From Micropterix aruncella (taxonomy: Eukaryota > Arthropoda > Insecta > Lepidoptera > Micropterigidae): 64,000 nt of DNA. Below the pieces are notes generated by a model. The model saw only the letters and a program-made list of their open reading frames with translations, ran no database searches and had not been told where the DNA came from. Positions 9,603-19,996 of the stretch are shown here, piece after piece. Every line of letters starts with the position of its first letter. The stretch's first letter is position 1. A program made the position numbers and the translations under genes. The DNA is taken from contig OX155972.1 of the NCBI GenBank assembly GCA_944548615.1, positions 1,285,854 through 1,349,853 of the forward strand. Direction: 5' to 3'.

Positions 9603-10640
9603 CTAGAGCTGTCCACTACAACAGGCGAACCCGTCACCTGAGGAAGTTATAACGATATTGATCGGTTTGTCTCCCGTGAGGTGAGCGCAGAAAACTTAGG
9701 ACGAAAGTTACTCCACACGCCCTAAAGAGACCAAAGCATTACAGCGAGATAATTTCTTTTAATTATGTTTCGATTATATTTCATTTAATTTAGTTCAAGG
9801 GCATAATTTTATCTCAAGTATATTCATTATAATACCTATATATCATACCTAAAATTAAAAATAAATATATTTATATACATACATAATATATTTTTATCTA
9901 TTTTGTCTCTTCCTTTCACCTCACTTCCCATCCTGATTCCCCTCATTCTCAAGCGGAAACAATATACAATTATATTGCGTTCATTTTGTATACTTTAAAT
10001 TCGGAATCACATTAATGGATTTTTGTCACTTTTAAATAGGGTTTTATTGCATTGTATGTAGTTCTGTTTGGTTACAGAATAAAATAAAATAAAATAAAAT
10101 AAAAATAACCAGGCTAATCATACAGCGGCCCACAGCTCGCGCCCTTACTACCACCAGTTGCAACCAGATTACTCCGATCTCCCGACTGATTACGGGTTTG
10201 AGGTCGCTTACGCGGTCCTCTTCCTTACGTAGCGGTAAAACGGTGTCTACCGAATCTATCGCGGACCACGGCGTCCTTTATCCGGCTTTCAAACGGAATC
10301 GGGTAGCCGATTGGTCGTTTCAAGAGCAGTCGCCGTAAGGTGAACAACTACCTTCGCTCGATAGAAGAGAGTACTATTTCCAGACTTCCCCAGCTGTCGG
10401 TCAGAATGCACAATCGATTGGATGACGCCGCACTGTCAGCAAACCGCCCAGGAGCGCCAGAAGATTTACTCCTAGTGGGAACTGGTCCGCAGGCCAGAGT
10501 CCCTACCCGGGCTCGCACTTTATACGTGGAACCCGCCGGATGGGTGTCGACCCGTGAGTTTGACCAACCCCAAACGCAACCCTTCTGCGACAGCTACATG
10601 CAGGTGGCGCTGATAGGAATGACGGTGATACTAATAAAAA
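9603..10640 (+). repeat. Rep700 copy 1, split by a LINE tail
   Basis: 9603-9750 is the 5' hairpin-bearing part (GTCACCTGAGG ... GTGAGGTGAGC). 10106-10640 is the rest, including GAGGTCGCTTACGCGGTCC and GGATGGGTGTCGACCCGTGA. The intervening about 355 bp is a 5'-truncated LINE 3' end with an AAAAT reiteration tail at 10080-10106. The long frame at 10340-10801 runs across repeat junctions and shows no protein family. Confidence 0.75.
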
Positions 10641-10684
10641 TTAATTTGTCTATCTATAATAATATTGATAATATTTGGTCCTAT

Positions 10685-11250
10685 TACACGACTGCCCAAC
10701 AAAAAAGGAGTGTAATATGTTCAGGGTTCATCTATGTACGTTTTCCGTTTTTTTATTCTACCATAACTTTTAAACTCTCGAACCGATTTAATAGTATGTA
10801 ATAATGTTAGTACCGTTATGACATACCAATTTTCATAGGATACCTAACGGCCAAAATATCAAGTCAATAGTTGTCTAAACGTCCAAATTTCAAAATGTCA
10901 AAAATTAACAAAAATATATCGGGTTTAGTGGCAAATGAAAGGTCTGATTGAGTACATTCCAAAAAGAGTACATAAACCACAAAAAATCATTAAAAACCGT
11001 AAAAAAAAATATAAATTCCGTGTTTCACTAATTGTAACGGAGATCGTGTTTTTTATTCCTATTAAAATATTTACTTGTTTATAAAGGACTGAGTTATTAT
11101 AAAAACGCAATAATATACCCGATGATACAATAATAACATAATTCAAAATGTTGAGAGCATTCAAAATAACAACAATAATAATATAAAAGCAATAATGTAA
11201 CCAATGATGATGATAAAAACTTTCAATTATTAATCCCGTTTTTTTTTAGG
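10685..11250 (+). repeat. Dispersed repeat family B, copy 1
   Basis: Starts ACACGACTGCCCAACAAAAA and continues through TCTATGTACGTTTTCCGTTT, ATTCTACCATAACTTTTAAA, GTCAAATGTCC-like steps and TTCACTAATTGTAACGGA. Other copies: 17706, 22850, 52266, 53175 and, inverted, 55559. No ORF. It could be a non-autonomous Helitron or other element, but clear termini are not visible. Confidence 0.6.
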
Positions 11251-11935
11251 CTATACATCACAGAAATAATACGGAGAGATAGAATGCCATATATTAGTCT
11301 ATCTGGCCATTAGGTGCGTAATTATTTGTATTGAAATCTGTATACCAAATTTAGAATTGGCATATTTTAGTCAATATTATTTAAAAAATAAAAGATATAT
11401 TTTAAAGATTGTTTGTTATTATATTATTATTTTATTTCGAGGTAGGATACCGTATAGGCGTGTTTTTATATGGTTGGATTCGTGTATTGGTGCGCCACTA
11501 ACATTGTAACCAGCCCATTATTGCCAGGCTGAAAAACTTGGGTTAATGTCAACAAAAAGTTAAAGTAAGGAAAAAGGCATAGAGGGCCTAACCTCAGTTT
11601 CTTAAATCTTGCTTTAATTTCCTTCTGGTTTTACATTGAAATGTAGCCCATATCAACAAGAATCCCAAGGACTTCTATGCATTATGCCGAATTAATTATC
11701 TCCTGAACACACTGTACATTTGATGAAAAGCATCGTTGTACGTGTGGGGACCAATACAGACTCCCTTTGCCTGTGTGTGTAGTGCGTTGGCACTGTAGTG
11801 TTAATTGACATTTGGTTCGCTACCGGGCGTTTCGGCGGGAACTCTGCCGCCCTTTAAAAAAGCGCCGTTTCACATTGATCAACTAAAATAAATCATCTTT
11901 GTTGAGTACCATCTCCTATAACTGGAGGCTGACCA
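11251..11935. other. Unassigned
   Basis: AT-rich to 11440, then mixed composition. No ORF above noise and no match elsewhere in the window. Confidence 0.4.
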
Positions 11936-12176
11936 CCAAATACTAGCCATATCTTTAGCTAGGCTCTCAATATTTATCATCTATTGCGAGGAACCTGGGA
12001 TTATCTTTTGATCCTACATTGCACTTCCAGGAACATGCCACCAAAAGGACTTCGCTTGTCTAAAGGATTCTCTAATGGATTCAAGAACAGTTATTGGTAT
12101 ATTTTGTGACCAATTAAAAGCATTTGACTGCATTAACCACAATATTCGACTAAATAAATTAGAACACTATGTGTCG
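11936..12176 (+). pseudogene. Plus-strand LINE reverse transcriptase scraps
   Basis: Two non-adjacent pieces of an RT gene appear in the wrong order. At about 11990 ARNLGLSFDPTLHFQEHA resembles the region after the palm. At 12075-12170 VIGIFCDQLKAFDCINHNI resembles the first catalytic Asp motif (FxDLSKAFDxxxH), although the Asp is displaced. It abuts a minus-strand RT fragment at 12177, forming an inverted junction. Confidence 0.55.
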
Positions 12177-12690
12177 TCTGCTTTTGCATTAATTTGGAGT
12201 TCACATAACTCATTAATATATATTATAAACAGGAGTGGCCCAAGCACACTCCCTTGTGGAACGTCATATCTTATATTAAGTTTCTCTCTGATTTAGCCAT
12301 TTATAACTGTCACCTGAGATCTTCCATCCAAGTAACTTCTAAACCATTCCATGGATACCCCTTTAATTCCAAAGCTCTCCAGTTTTTTACAAAGGATCGG
12401 ATGAGATACCGTGTCAAATGCTTTTAATAGGTCGAGGAACACTGCCATCACTTTTTTGCCCTTATCAATATTTACTGATATATATTGGGTGACGGCGTTA
12501 TTTGCATCTTGCGTTCTTCGACCTTCTCTGAAGCCGAATTGGTTAATCAAAAAAAGCCTCTCTGCCTCCACGTGTTTCATAAGCATCTTTTTTACAATTG
12601 TTTCTACTACTTTTGAAATTATATTTTGAAGAGCTACCGGTCTATAATTCCCAATATCTTCTTTTTTACCTTACTTAAATATTGGAATAA
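12177..12690 (-). pseudogene. LINE reverse transcriptase fragment
   Basis: Minus-strand frame with LFLINQFGFREGRRTQDA, VMAVFLDLLKAFDTVSHP (catalytic Asp) and, after an in-frame stop at 12294-12296, YDVPQGSVLGPLLFIIYINE and KADDT. The stop falls between the Asp motif and the VPQGS motif. The fragment ends exactly at the ADDT motif, where the plus-strand fragment starts. No endonuclease or C-terminus is present. Confidence 0.8.
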
Positions 12691-13440
12691 CCTTTGACGT
12701 CTTTAATAAAAGATGAAATGTGCCCGACTAGAAACTTAAATTTACTAAGTATGCAAGAGGTTCAGAAATAAACTCGGCTACAAGGTTAACGAATTTCGGT
12801 AGAGGCGTTATTATATTGCTATGAAATTTTACCGCAGTTGAAGGGGGAGGGAGAAGGGGGTAACAGCTTTGTAAATAAAACTTATTTTCAAAAGTCTCAC
12901 GACTGTTTTTAGTTCACTTTTTTTAACGAGAGTTGTATTTTTTTTATTATTGTTCCCCTTTATGCATTTATTTCCTGAAAAATATAATTATTTTTTGTCA
13001 TAGTTTCAATTCATACACATGACAGATTGTAAAATATCCATTCTTATCCAGGCCCAATTCGCCAATCTACATGGTTGTGAAATGTGTGAAATATGTATAG
13101 GACCTTACAATGCGATTCGTTCACACGATGCGTTCCTCTACAGAAATTCGTTAACCCTTGACTGGTCGTTCAGGGTGATTTCCTTTTAGAGTCGTAACTA
13201 TACTGAATATTAGCACTTTACGGTTGCTTGGAATATTGGTATAAAAATATATCTCATAATATGATAACTCTACATGTCGTATAAATCAAATAACACCATT
13301 TTTTCGGTATTCATAGCTGTTACAATCTATCGTTGGCAGCTAACGGTTCCATGCAAATTAAGTCATTATGACTTGCTCGTTACTTTGGGTGAGACACTTT
13401 TATTGTATATATAATCGCAAAAAAAGTTATGTTATGGTCT
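12691..13440. other. Unassigned
   Basis: AT-rich with a G-rich patch at 12840-12865. No ORF or repeat match found. Confidence 0.4.
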
Positions 13441-14300
13441 AATAAACGAGCGTGTGACAAATGCAAAAAAAAATAGATTGTGGAGTGTAGATTAGCATAT
13501 CACTTTAAGTGTTGGCTTGGCAAAGAAGCCGAACTCCGTGGATTGAGAAAACACTGGCCGTGTGGAAGTTGCAGCTTAAAAGTCACTATCAGGGATGCAG
13601 CTTTTGAGGAGCAAGACCTGGAATGTCTCTCCGTAAAGGAGCTACTGATTCTGTTCAACAAGCGGTCTGAACTGATATAAGAACTCCACCGCGAAATTCA
13701 TGAACTTATAAAGGGCAAGGACTATTTCAAGGAAAAATACGAGTCGATCGATGCCGAGTTCGTAATCTGAACAGAAGAGTTAACTGGGTAGGATACAACA
13801 GAAAATTGGGAAAAGATCCTGGATCTCATACTCCGTGTCGTCCAAATGGAACAAAAAGGACTCAGCTACGAAGTGGAAATGGTTGGAGTAGCACCAGGAC
13901 TAGGAGACAACGGAACATCTACTCGAATATCCGAATCTGAGTAGATAGCCACAATCGGAAGAAAGCTGAACTTGGGCCTGAAGGACGACGTCGACACGGC
14001 ATATTGAAAGCAGCATCGTAATGCGAAGAAGATATCCAGCCCCATAGTAAGATTTCGCTCTATCAAGAGACGAAATAAATTGCTTTCCAAGGAAAAAATC
14101 ACAATAACCAACCAAATATTATCTGCCAGCAACTATTAATGAGCATCTATTCCACGATTTCAAAGATCTCTGTGGAAGGTGAAATCAGCTGCAAACAAAC
14201 CTTTATATACACCTGGTTTAAAAATAATATATATGCTAAAAAAACGAAGACGACAAAAACATCATTCAAATAGTTCGTGAAAGTGACCTGAAAAAACTAC
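13440..14300 (+). pseudogene. Decayed LINE ORF1 with FP-like C-terminus
   Basis: Plus-strand frame opening near 13480. The N-terminal part (CRLAYHFKCWLGKEAELR, then HWPCGSCSLK) has paired Cys/His like the PHD-type zinc finger found in some LINE ORF1 proteins. A charged, coiled-coil-like stretch follows (VKELLILFNKRSELI then ELHREIHELIKGKDYFKEKY). From about 13970 the C-terminal half (RFRSIKRRNKLLS, SLWKVKSAA) matches the FP-like domain of ORF1 at 6217-7125. At least five in-frame stops interrupt it. The endonuclease remnant at 14440 follows in the same orientation, so these are parts of one dead LINE. Confidence 0.65.
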
Positions 14301-14439
14301 TAAAAAAAAATGCTATCTGCTCAACTTACTGTGAAAATCTGCTGCCGATATGGACTTTGATATTTTATCTACACCAACGTATTATAATAGTGAACATAAT
14401 TAATTCGAAAAATGAAATGATAGGCTGCTGAAAAATAAT

Positions 14440-16350
14440 AACTATTAATGTGTATTGCACCTTAACTTAGAGAGGAGTCAATCTAATTTTGACCAGTTAC
14501 TGGTGTGCCTTCATAATGACATAAAGAAATTAGATATTATTTTAATTATGAAACCTTGGACTGACCCCCAAATAGCAAATCTCTACGCCATCAATGGCTT
14601 TTATAAAATAATTTGTGAAAGAAATCGAGGTACGGTTAGAGGTTCGGTTTTATTAATAAAAACACATACAATTTCAACAAAAATACATCAAATATGACGA
14701 AATTAAAATTATTATTTATATCTTAAAATGGAACCAAAAATACTTTAATATTTGCTGTTTATCGACCTCGAAACTCAAGCGATAGCACTTTCCCACAAAA
14801 TAATTAAACATAATTTTCGACATTACCTAAGGGCGATGATATTATATTTTTTCGTGATATAAATTGGAACATTCACATAGAAAACACATCGTATGTGTGG
14901 TAATATTTGTACATAATGGCAAATTATGGTTTGCAATGCTATATAAATACACTGACGCAGAAAGTCATCGTATAAGGAGTGCAAAAAGTTCCTGTTACGA
15001 CCATATCTATATAAGAAATGAACGTGACAATATTAACTCGACAACAATTAAATATAAAACCAGTGATCATTATGACACAGCGGTCAACATTGGCACTCTT
15101 GATTGGGGAGACACGACCAGTGGGGAGCGGAAGATACGCGTATTTGATAACGGACTAATAAATTGCCTCTTACAATCGATTGACTGGGAAAGTGTGATGT
15201 CAGGAAGAAATCTTTTTCTTCTTCCTAGACCCTGTCCCACTTACCTGGGGTCGGCCTTCCTTGTCCTTCCTCTCCACTGATCATTATGTTGTGCTGTCGG
15301 CGTCGAGTTGAGTTTCTCTCAGGTCTTTTTCGTCCGTCGTCCACCAGGTGGCGGGTGGTCTTTCACGAGCACGTTTCGTCATTGGCAGGTCTAGGGCAAG
15401 CTTCACCGTGTGATTACCTGAGCGTCGCTGGACGTGGCCGTACTACCGTAAGCGTCTTTCTTTGATTTTATCAATTATCGGAGCGACTTTAAAACTTCTC
15501 CTTAAGTAATCAATTCGCATTTTACCTAGCTGACCAGAGTAGTATCAGCATTTTTGTTATATGTAGTTTATTAGGATGTTGTTTGTTATTCACCTAACAT
15601 TCTGATCCATACAAGACAGCAGGTCTAATGGCTGTCTTAAACTTTTGCCCTTTGATCTTAATGGCCATTTTCTGTCGCACATAACTCCTGTTAGTTGTCT
15701 CCACTTCATCCATCCTGTTGTAGATCTATGAGTAACATCGTTGTGAATTTTGCCATCGTTAAATTGCTTAGTATTGAGCCAACATATTTAAATTGCGTTA
15801 CCGTTGGTAAAGGCGTAATTCCCAAGGAGATCTTGATATCATTAGGATTAGTAATGTCATCGATAACGTACGACATGTGTTCTGTCTTCTTTCTACTAAT
15901 CTTATGGCCATTTGTTTCGAGTGCCTCAATACACGAGTTGAAGTTTTGTTGTAGGTCGTATACATCGCCCTAGAACAAAACAACAATTTATCCTAATAAA
16001 ATGACAACTAATATTGCTGATACTCTTACTTAAATATACAGTGACTAAGGAGGCATCATTTAAACAGAAGAAAACATATCTTTTAATGGGTGGATAGACT
16101 CCAATATTATAAAACTAATGAAATAAAAAGACAAAGCTTATCAAAGTTGGAAAACTAAACAGAAAAATTACCTAAATCTCAAAATGTATGTAAATCTATG
16201 GGATAAAGTCACAAGCAAAATAAAAAGCGCATCTACAAAAAATAATTTGAAAATTCTAAATGAAATGTTAAAATGACTTGATAAATGCTAAAATGACAAG
16301 AGAAAAAAATACGTTGAAGAGTCAGTGAAATGCGCCTTCAATCATTTATT
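14440..16350 (+). pseudogene. Decayed LINE ORF2 (endonuclease and beyond), split by an RTE
   Basis: 14455-14697 encodes SNFDQLLVCLHNDIKKLDII, then IANLYAINGFYKIICERNRG, the start of an APE-type endonuclease, although its catalytic Glu motif reads MKPW. Further pieces in shifting frames follow: DIIFFRDINWNIHI near 14835-14880, DHIYIRNERDNINSTTIKYK near 15000, and a TSDHYD motif at about 15065. The frame breaks at an RTE insertion at 15190-15970 and resumes at 16030-16350 with a Lys-rich linker like that between endonuclease and RT (KAYQSWK-type). Many frameshifts show long decay. The RT domain itself is absent. Confidence 0.7.
15190..15970 (-). pseudogene. RTE-type LINE, 3' fragment
   Basis: Minus-strand RT C-terminus with GHKISRKKTEHMSY, LPTVTQFKYVGSILSN, KTAIRPAVLYGSEC, IDKIKERRLR-like and WWTTDEKDLRETQLDA blocks, typical of RTE-clade elements in insects. 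Several frameshifts and stops are present. The 3' end is GGGACAGGGTCTAGGAAGAA and a short AAG-rich tail near 15195. It lies inside the older plus-strand LINE, so it inserted later. Confidence 0.75.
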
Positions 16351-17040
16351 TAGTGTAATTTATATTTGTGTATATCTAACTAGTTGAAATAGGAAACATA
16401 AGTTAGTTTATGTTAGGTTAGGAAGTCAGTAGGTACATCTACTTAGCGAAAATCAAGTTATAATAGATAATATAAGTATTATAGGTAACAGATAATATAA
16501 GTAAAATATAAGTTAATTACCCACTGAAAAGGAACCAGCCTATAGAAGTGGAGGAACTGTGACATGTAATTTGTATAATTTTTATGAATAAAGACTACAC
16601 CAAAAAATAAACGACGATCGTCGCGCGCCCGCTGGAGGGTTAAAAGTAACACGTCTCAATTTTGTGGTAGCCGTTCAAGCAGTGATGGGGCTTCATATAC
16701 TTCATTCGCTACTTTGTAAGCAAGTCGTCTCTCCCCGACGCGGCCGACCGACTATTTGGAGAGCATTGTTTTAAGGTCTCCACGGCACGCGGGCGGGCGC
16801 TTCTTCGCCTTCCTCCTCTAGTCGCTGTCCGCTATATTTCTCAAGTCGTCAGATCACTGAATGGAGTCCTACTGAAAGGTCTCCAGTTCGATAATCTTTG
16901 TTAGGGTCTCCATTCGAGGTATTCCATTTATCCGATTGAACTGAAATTTGGCATGCGGGCGTCATTTGATCATGGCAAGAATTGAAAAGTGGTTCAAATC
17001 GATCCATCATATTTGGGGAGGTGGAGGGGGGGGGGGGGGG
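16351..17040. other. Unassigned with a shared motif and a poly-G run
   Basis: 16620-16870 is GC-rich and unique. 16936-16995 shares ATCCGATTGAACTGAAATTT and GGCATG...CATGGCAAGAATT with 60690-60765, so it is part of some dispersed family. 17027-17040 is an uninterrupted G run. No gene. Confidence 0.4.
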
Positions 17041-17490
17041 TTATGGGGAGGGGGGTTGAGGCTGTCTGCTTGACGGAAATGTCTTGGAGGGACACAACTG
17101 ATTTTTAAAATATTTTTACAAAGGAAAGGATAAAGGAGAGAATAAGGCGGGGTGGTCATTTGGATAGTGGCTGCGTGAAAGTAAATATTTCCTATCAACT
17201 TTTGAAAGTGCGCAACGAAGGTGCATAACTGACAGCGTGGGAGCTGATTCCATAAACGAGCAAATTGGACCGTAAAAGAATACGCGTAAACAGAATAGTG
17301 ATATAAACGGAATGGCGATTGAATTATCCCGGCTTGATCGAAGTGCAAGACCGTGGCCTCCCAAAAGGTGGAATTTCTCCTTGAGATAGGAGGGCGAAGA
17401 GGGTTTATTGAGGATGTTGTAAAGTAGCAGCGACAACCTATGCAAATTGAAATTTCTAGGAAAATTTGTTATTTTACCATGTAACATTGT
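17041..17490 (-). pseudogene. LINE reverse transcriptase C-terminus, frameshifted
   Basis: Reading the minus strand, LLLYNILNKPSSPSYLKEKF, then LRSSRD, then SFTVQFARLWNQLP occur in two frames separated by a frameshift. The order and wording match the intact tail at 53897-54169 (SFTVHSARLWNQLPHSIRHA). This is the conserved C-terminal segment of a LINE ORF2. Only the last about 120 residues and part of the 3' UTR remain. Confidence 0.75.
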
Positions 17491-17705
17491 CTATAGGAAG
17501 CCGAAGATCTTTCAGGCTGATGGTGATAACTTACTAAGTGTAATGTCATTAAGTGAAGATAGATATATAGATATTATTGTGTAATCGTATATTAGAAGTA
17601 GACATGTTTTGGTACAAAATTATTCGATACAGTTTGCACACAGGGAGTACAATTTCAATTACATATTTATAACATCAGACAACTTTTTGTGCGTATTACT
17701 TATTA

Positions 17706-17885
17706 TGTTTTTACACGACTGCCCAACAAAAAGGAGTGTTATGTGTTCAGGGTTCATCTATGTGTGTTTTCCGTTTTTTATTCCACCATAACTTCTAAAC
17801 GCTTAAACCGATTTAGAAATGTGTGTTATTGTTAGAATCATTCCGTCATCCAGAGTGTCATATGTTACCTTAACTGACCAAATAT
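17706..17885 (+). repeat. Family B copy 2, first part
   Basis: Starts TTTTACACGACTGCCCAACA and runs to CTTAACTGACCAAATA, where LINE sequence intervenes. B sequence reappears at 19797. Confidence 0.6.
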
Positions 17886-17954
17886 TTTTTATTTTATTTT
17901 TTTTTTATTTTATTAATTTTAGGAATCTTACAGCTAGGTATACGGTTATTACAA

Positions 17955-18040
<86 letters not shown>

Positions 18041-18558
18041 CCAATTACAAGGTTCCACAAGTAAAAATGTATGAATAGATATATAAAAGGGGGAGAAAAA
18101 AAAAGAAAAACTAGTAGACTAAGAAAAAACTAAACAAAATAGAACAAAGGATTAGCCAAAGAAGGCTGGACTGACATATTAAATAAGTCAATGTCATATT
18201 GGGTAGCTACATCATTGAAACTTTGGCTTGCTCTCAATAGATAACTGTTTAGCCTGTAATTGGTGTTAGCTCTGGGGATAAACAGGGTGCATGGTCTTCT
18301 GATCGGATCAGCAGAGACCCTCAACCCAACCTTCTCCAATAAATCTGGGCAGTCAACTGAGCCATTTGCTATCTTCAATATGTAGGCGACATCTGCAATA
18401 TGGCGTCTTGTGGCTAAAGGTAAGAGGTGAATTTTATGACAACGTTTAGTGTAGTCTGGAAAGAATTTTTTTACTTTAAATTGTCGGTGTCGTACAAAAC
18501 GTCTCTGAATTCGCTCAATGCGGGTAATGTAAGTGTTATAGCTGGGGTTCCAGATTTT
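17885..18558 (-). mobile_element. LINE 3' fragment (minus)
   Basis: A T-rich tail at 17885-17925, a long (TA)n at 17959-18037, a 3' UTR, then an RT C-terminus at 18378-18130 reading CTLFIPRANTNYRLNSYLLR. It is cut at 18558 by the 3' tail of a second minus-strand LINE. Similar tails occur at 34865-34960 (LFYLPRVNTNYGQNMYFYK). Confidence 0.7.
17959..18037. repeat. (TA)n microsatellite, 79 bp
   Basis: An uninterrupted TA dinucleotide run within the LINE 3' region. Confidence 0.95.
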
Positions 18559-19690
18559 TTTTTTTTTTATTATTTTTTTTTATTTAGGTAAAAAACAGTC
18601 ATAAACAAATGTTTTTACAAATACACTTAAACAAATAGACCTACATTACCATTAATTTTAACAAAACTTGTAAATGTAGCCACAACAATATAAATGTCTA
18701 GTCGGATCGAACTGTTTTCATTTAGTACGAGTACCCTACCTAAATTATTAACTGTAAACTAAAACTAATGCAACAACAAATCACTCAATTGTTTCCTAAA
18801 AGTAATTAATGACACTGAGAATATATCTATGTCGTTCAAAACTTTATTATAACACATGCAAGAGCGTCTGAAGAAGGTATTTTTTGCGTAGTTTGAATGA
18901 AAAGAGGGAATATAGAAAGTATCTTTTGAACGTGAGGAGGAAGACCGCGGGATTTTAAAAAGAATTTTTTCCAAAAGGGGTGCAGAGTTGATGTGGTTAT
19001 GAATAATTTTATATAAGAAAATGCTGTCTAAGAATTTTCGTCTTGAATACAGAAAATGCATTTTGTGTGTTGTTACTCTCTCTGCGTAATCGGTGCAGAG
19101 GCTACCTGTCCGAAAGTCTAATGATTTTAAACATTTCTTTTGTACCCTCTCAATCCTATCTACGTGAACAGCATACTGGGAACTCCAAACTACACTTCCG
19201 AATTCTAGGACACTACGAACAAATGCATTGTAGAGTATTTTAATGGTGTTGCCTCTGGCAAAAGGTTTACTTATGCGCAGAATCAGTCCGAGTTGTTTAA
19301 AAGCCTTAGCTACGATCTTATCAATGTGAAGGTTAAAGTGCAGTTTGGAATCCAGGGTAATGCCTAGATCACGAATGTTGGTAACTCGGGTTAAGTTATT
19401 ACTGGATATTTTGTAATCATAAATAATTGGATGATGCTTTCGGGTGAATGTTATGACGTTACATTTATCCGTATTTAAAATTAGTTGATTATCCTTACAA
19501 TAGTTCTCAAAGCTTAATAAATCCTGTTGCAAATCTTCACAATCACCAAGACCTTTAACAATTTTGAATATTTTTGTATCGTCTGCATAAAGCTTGAATA
19601 TTTCGTCTTGAATATTTTTGTATCGTCTGCAATAGATTTGTGATGCATATTCCAAGTGACTACGTACATATGCACAATATCAAGTAAGTA
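18559..19690 (-). pseudogene. LINE ORF2, RT palm to C-terminus
   Basis: A 296-residue minus-strand frame ends at 18765. It contains the palm motif YADDTKIFK, NTDKCNVITF, LGITLDSKLHF, then the C-terminal region FVRSVLEFGSVVWSSQYAVH, VDRIERVQKK and YNKVLNDIDIFSVSLITFRK. A T-rich 3' tail at 18559-18590 marks its 3' end. It is 5' truncated just before the palm; endonuclease and most of the RT are absent. A segment GAATATTTTTGTATCGTCTGC occurs twice (about 19565 and 19608), a small tandem duplication that breaks the frame at the palm. The 51295-51916 LINE has a closely similar C-terminus. Confidence 0.8.
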
Positions 19691-19796
19691 GTTTTCCAAT
19701 AGTCAATAAATTACCATAAATTTACAAAATAAAGCCAAATAAATAAATATATAAAAATAAATAAATAAATAAATAAAATAAATAAATAAAAAGCCA

Positions 19797-19996
19797 AATA
19801 AAAGATCTGATTGAGTGCATTCCGAAATTATACATATAGGTATCTATATAGATAACTACATAATCACAAATGTTTCATAAGAAAACCCGTAAAAAAAATA
19901 TTATAAATACAATAGTTCACTAAAATAACTTCTAAATGCTCGAACTGGTTAGAAGTATGTGGGATTTTTAGAATCGTTATGTCATCCCTGGTGTCA
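19797..19996 (+). repeat. Family B, fragment
   Basis: AAAGATCTGATTGAGTGCATTCC to the TCATAGGGTACC block belongs to family B, with an internal join near 19921 between two different parts of it. It is cut by the Harbinger-like MITE at 19997 and resumes at 21849 (CTGTCCAAATATC). Confidence 0.55.
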
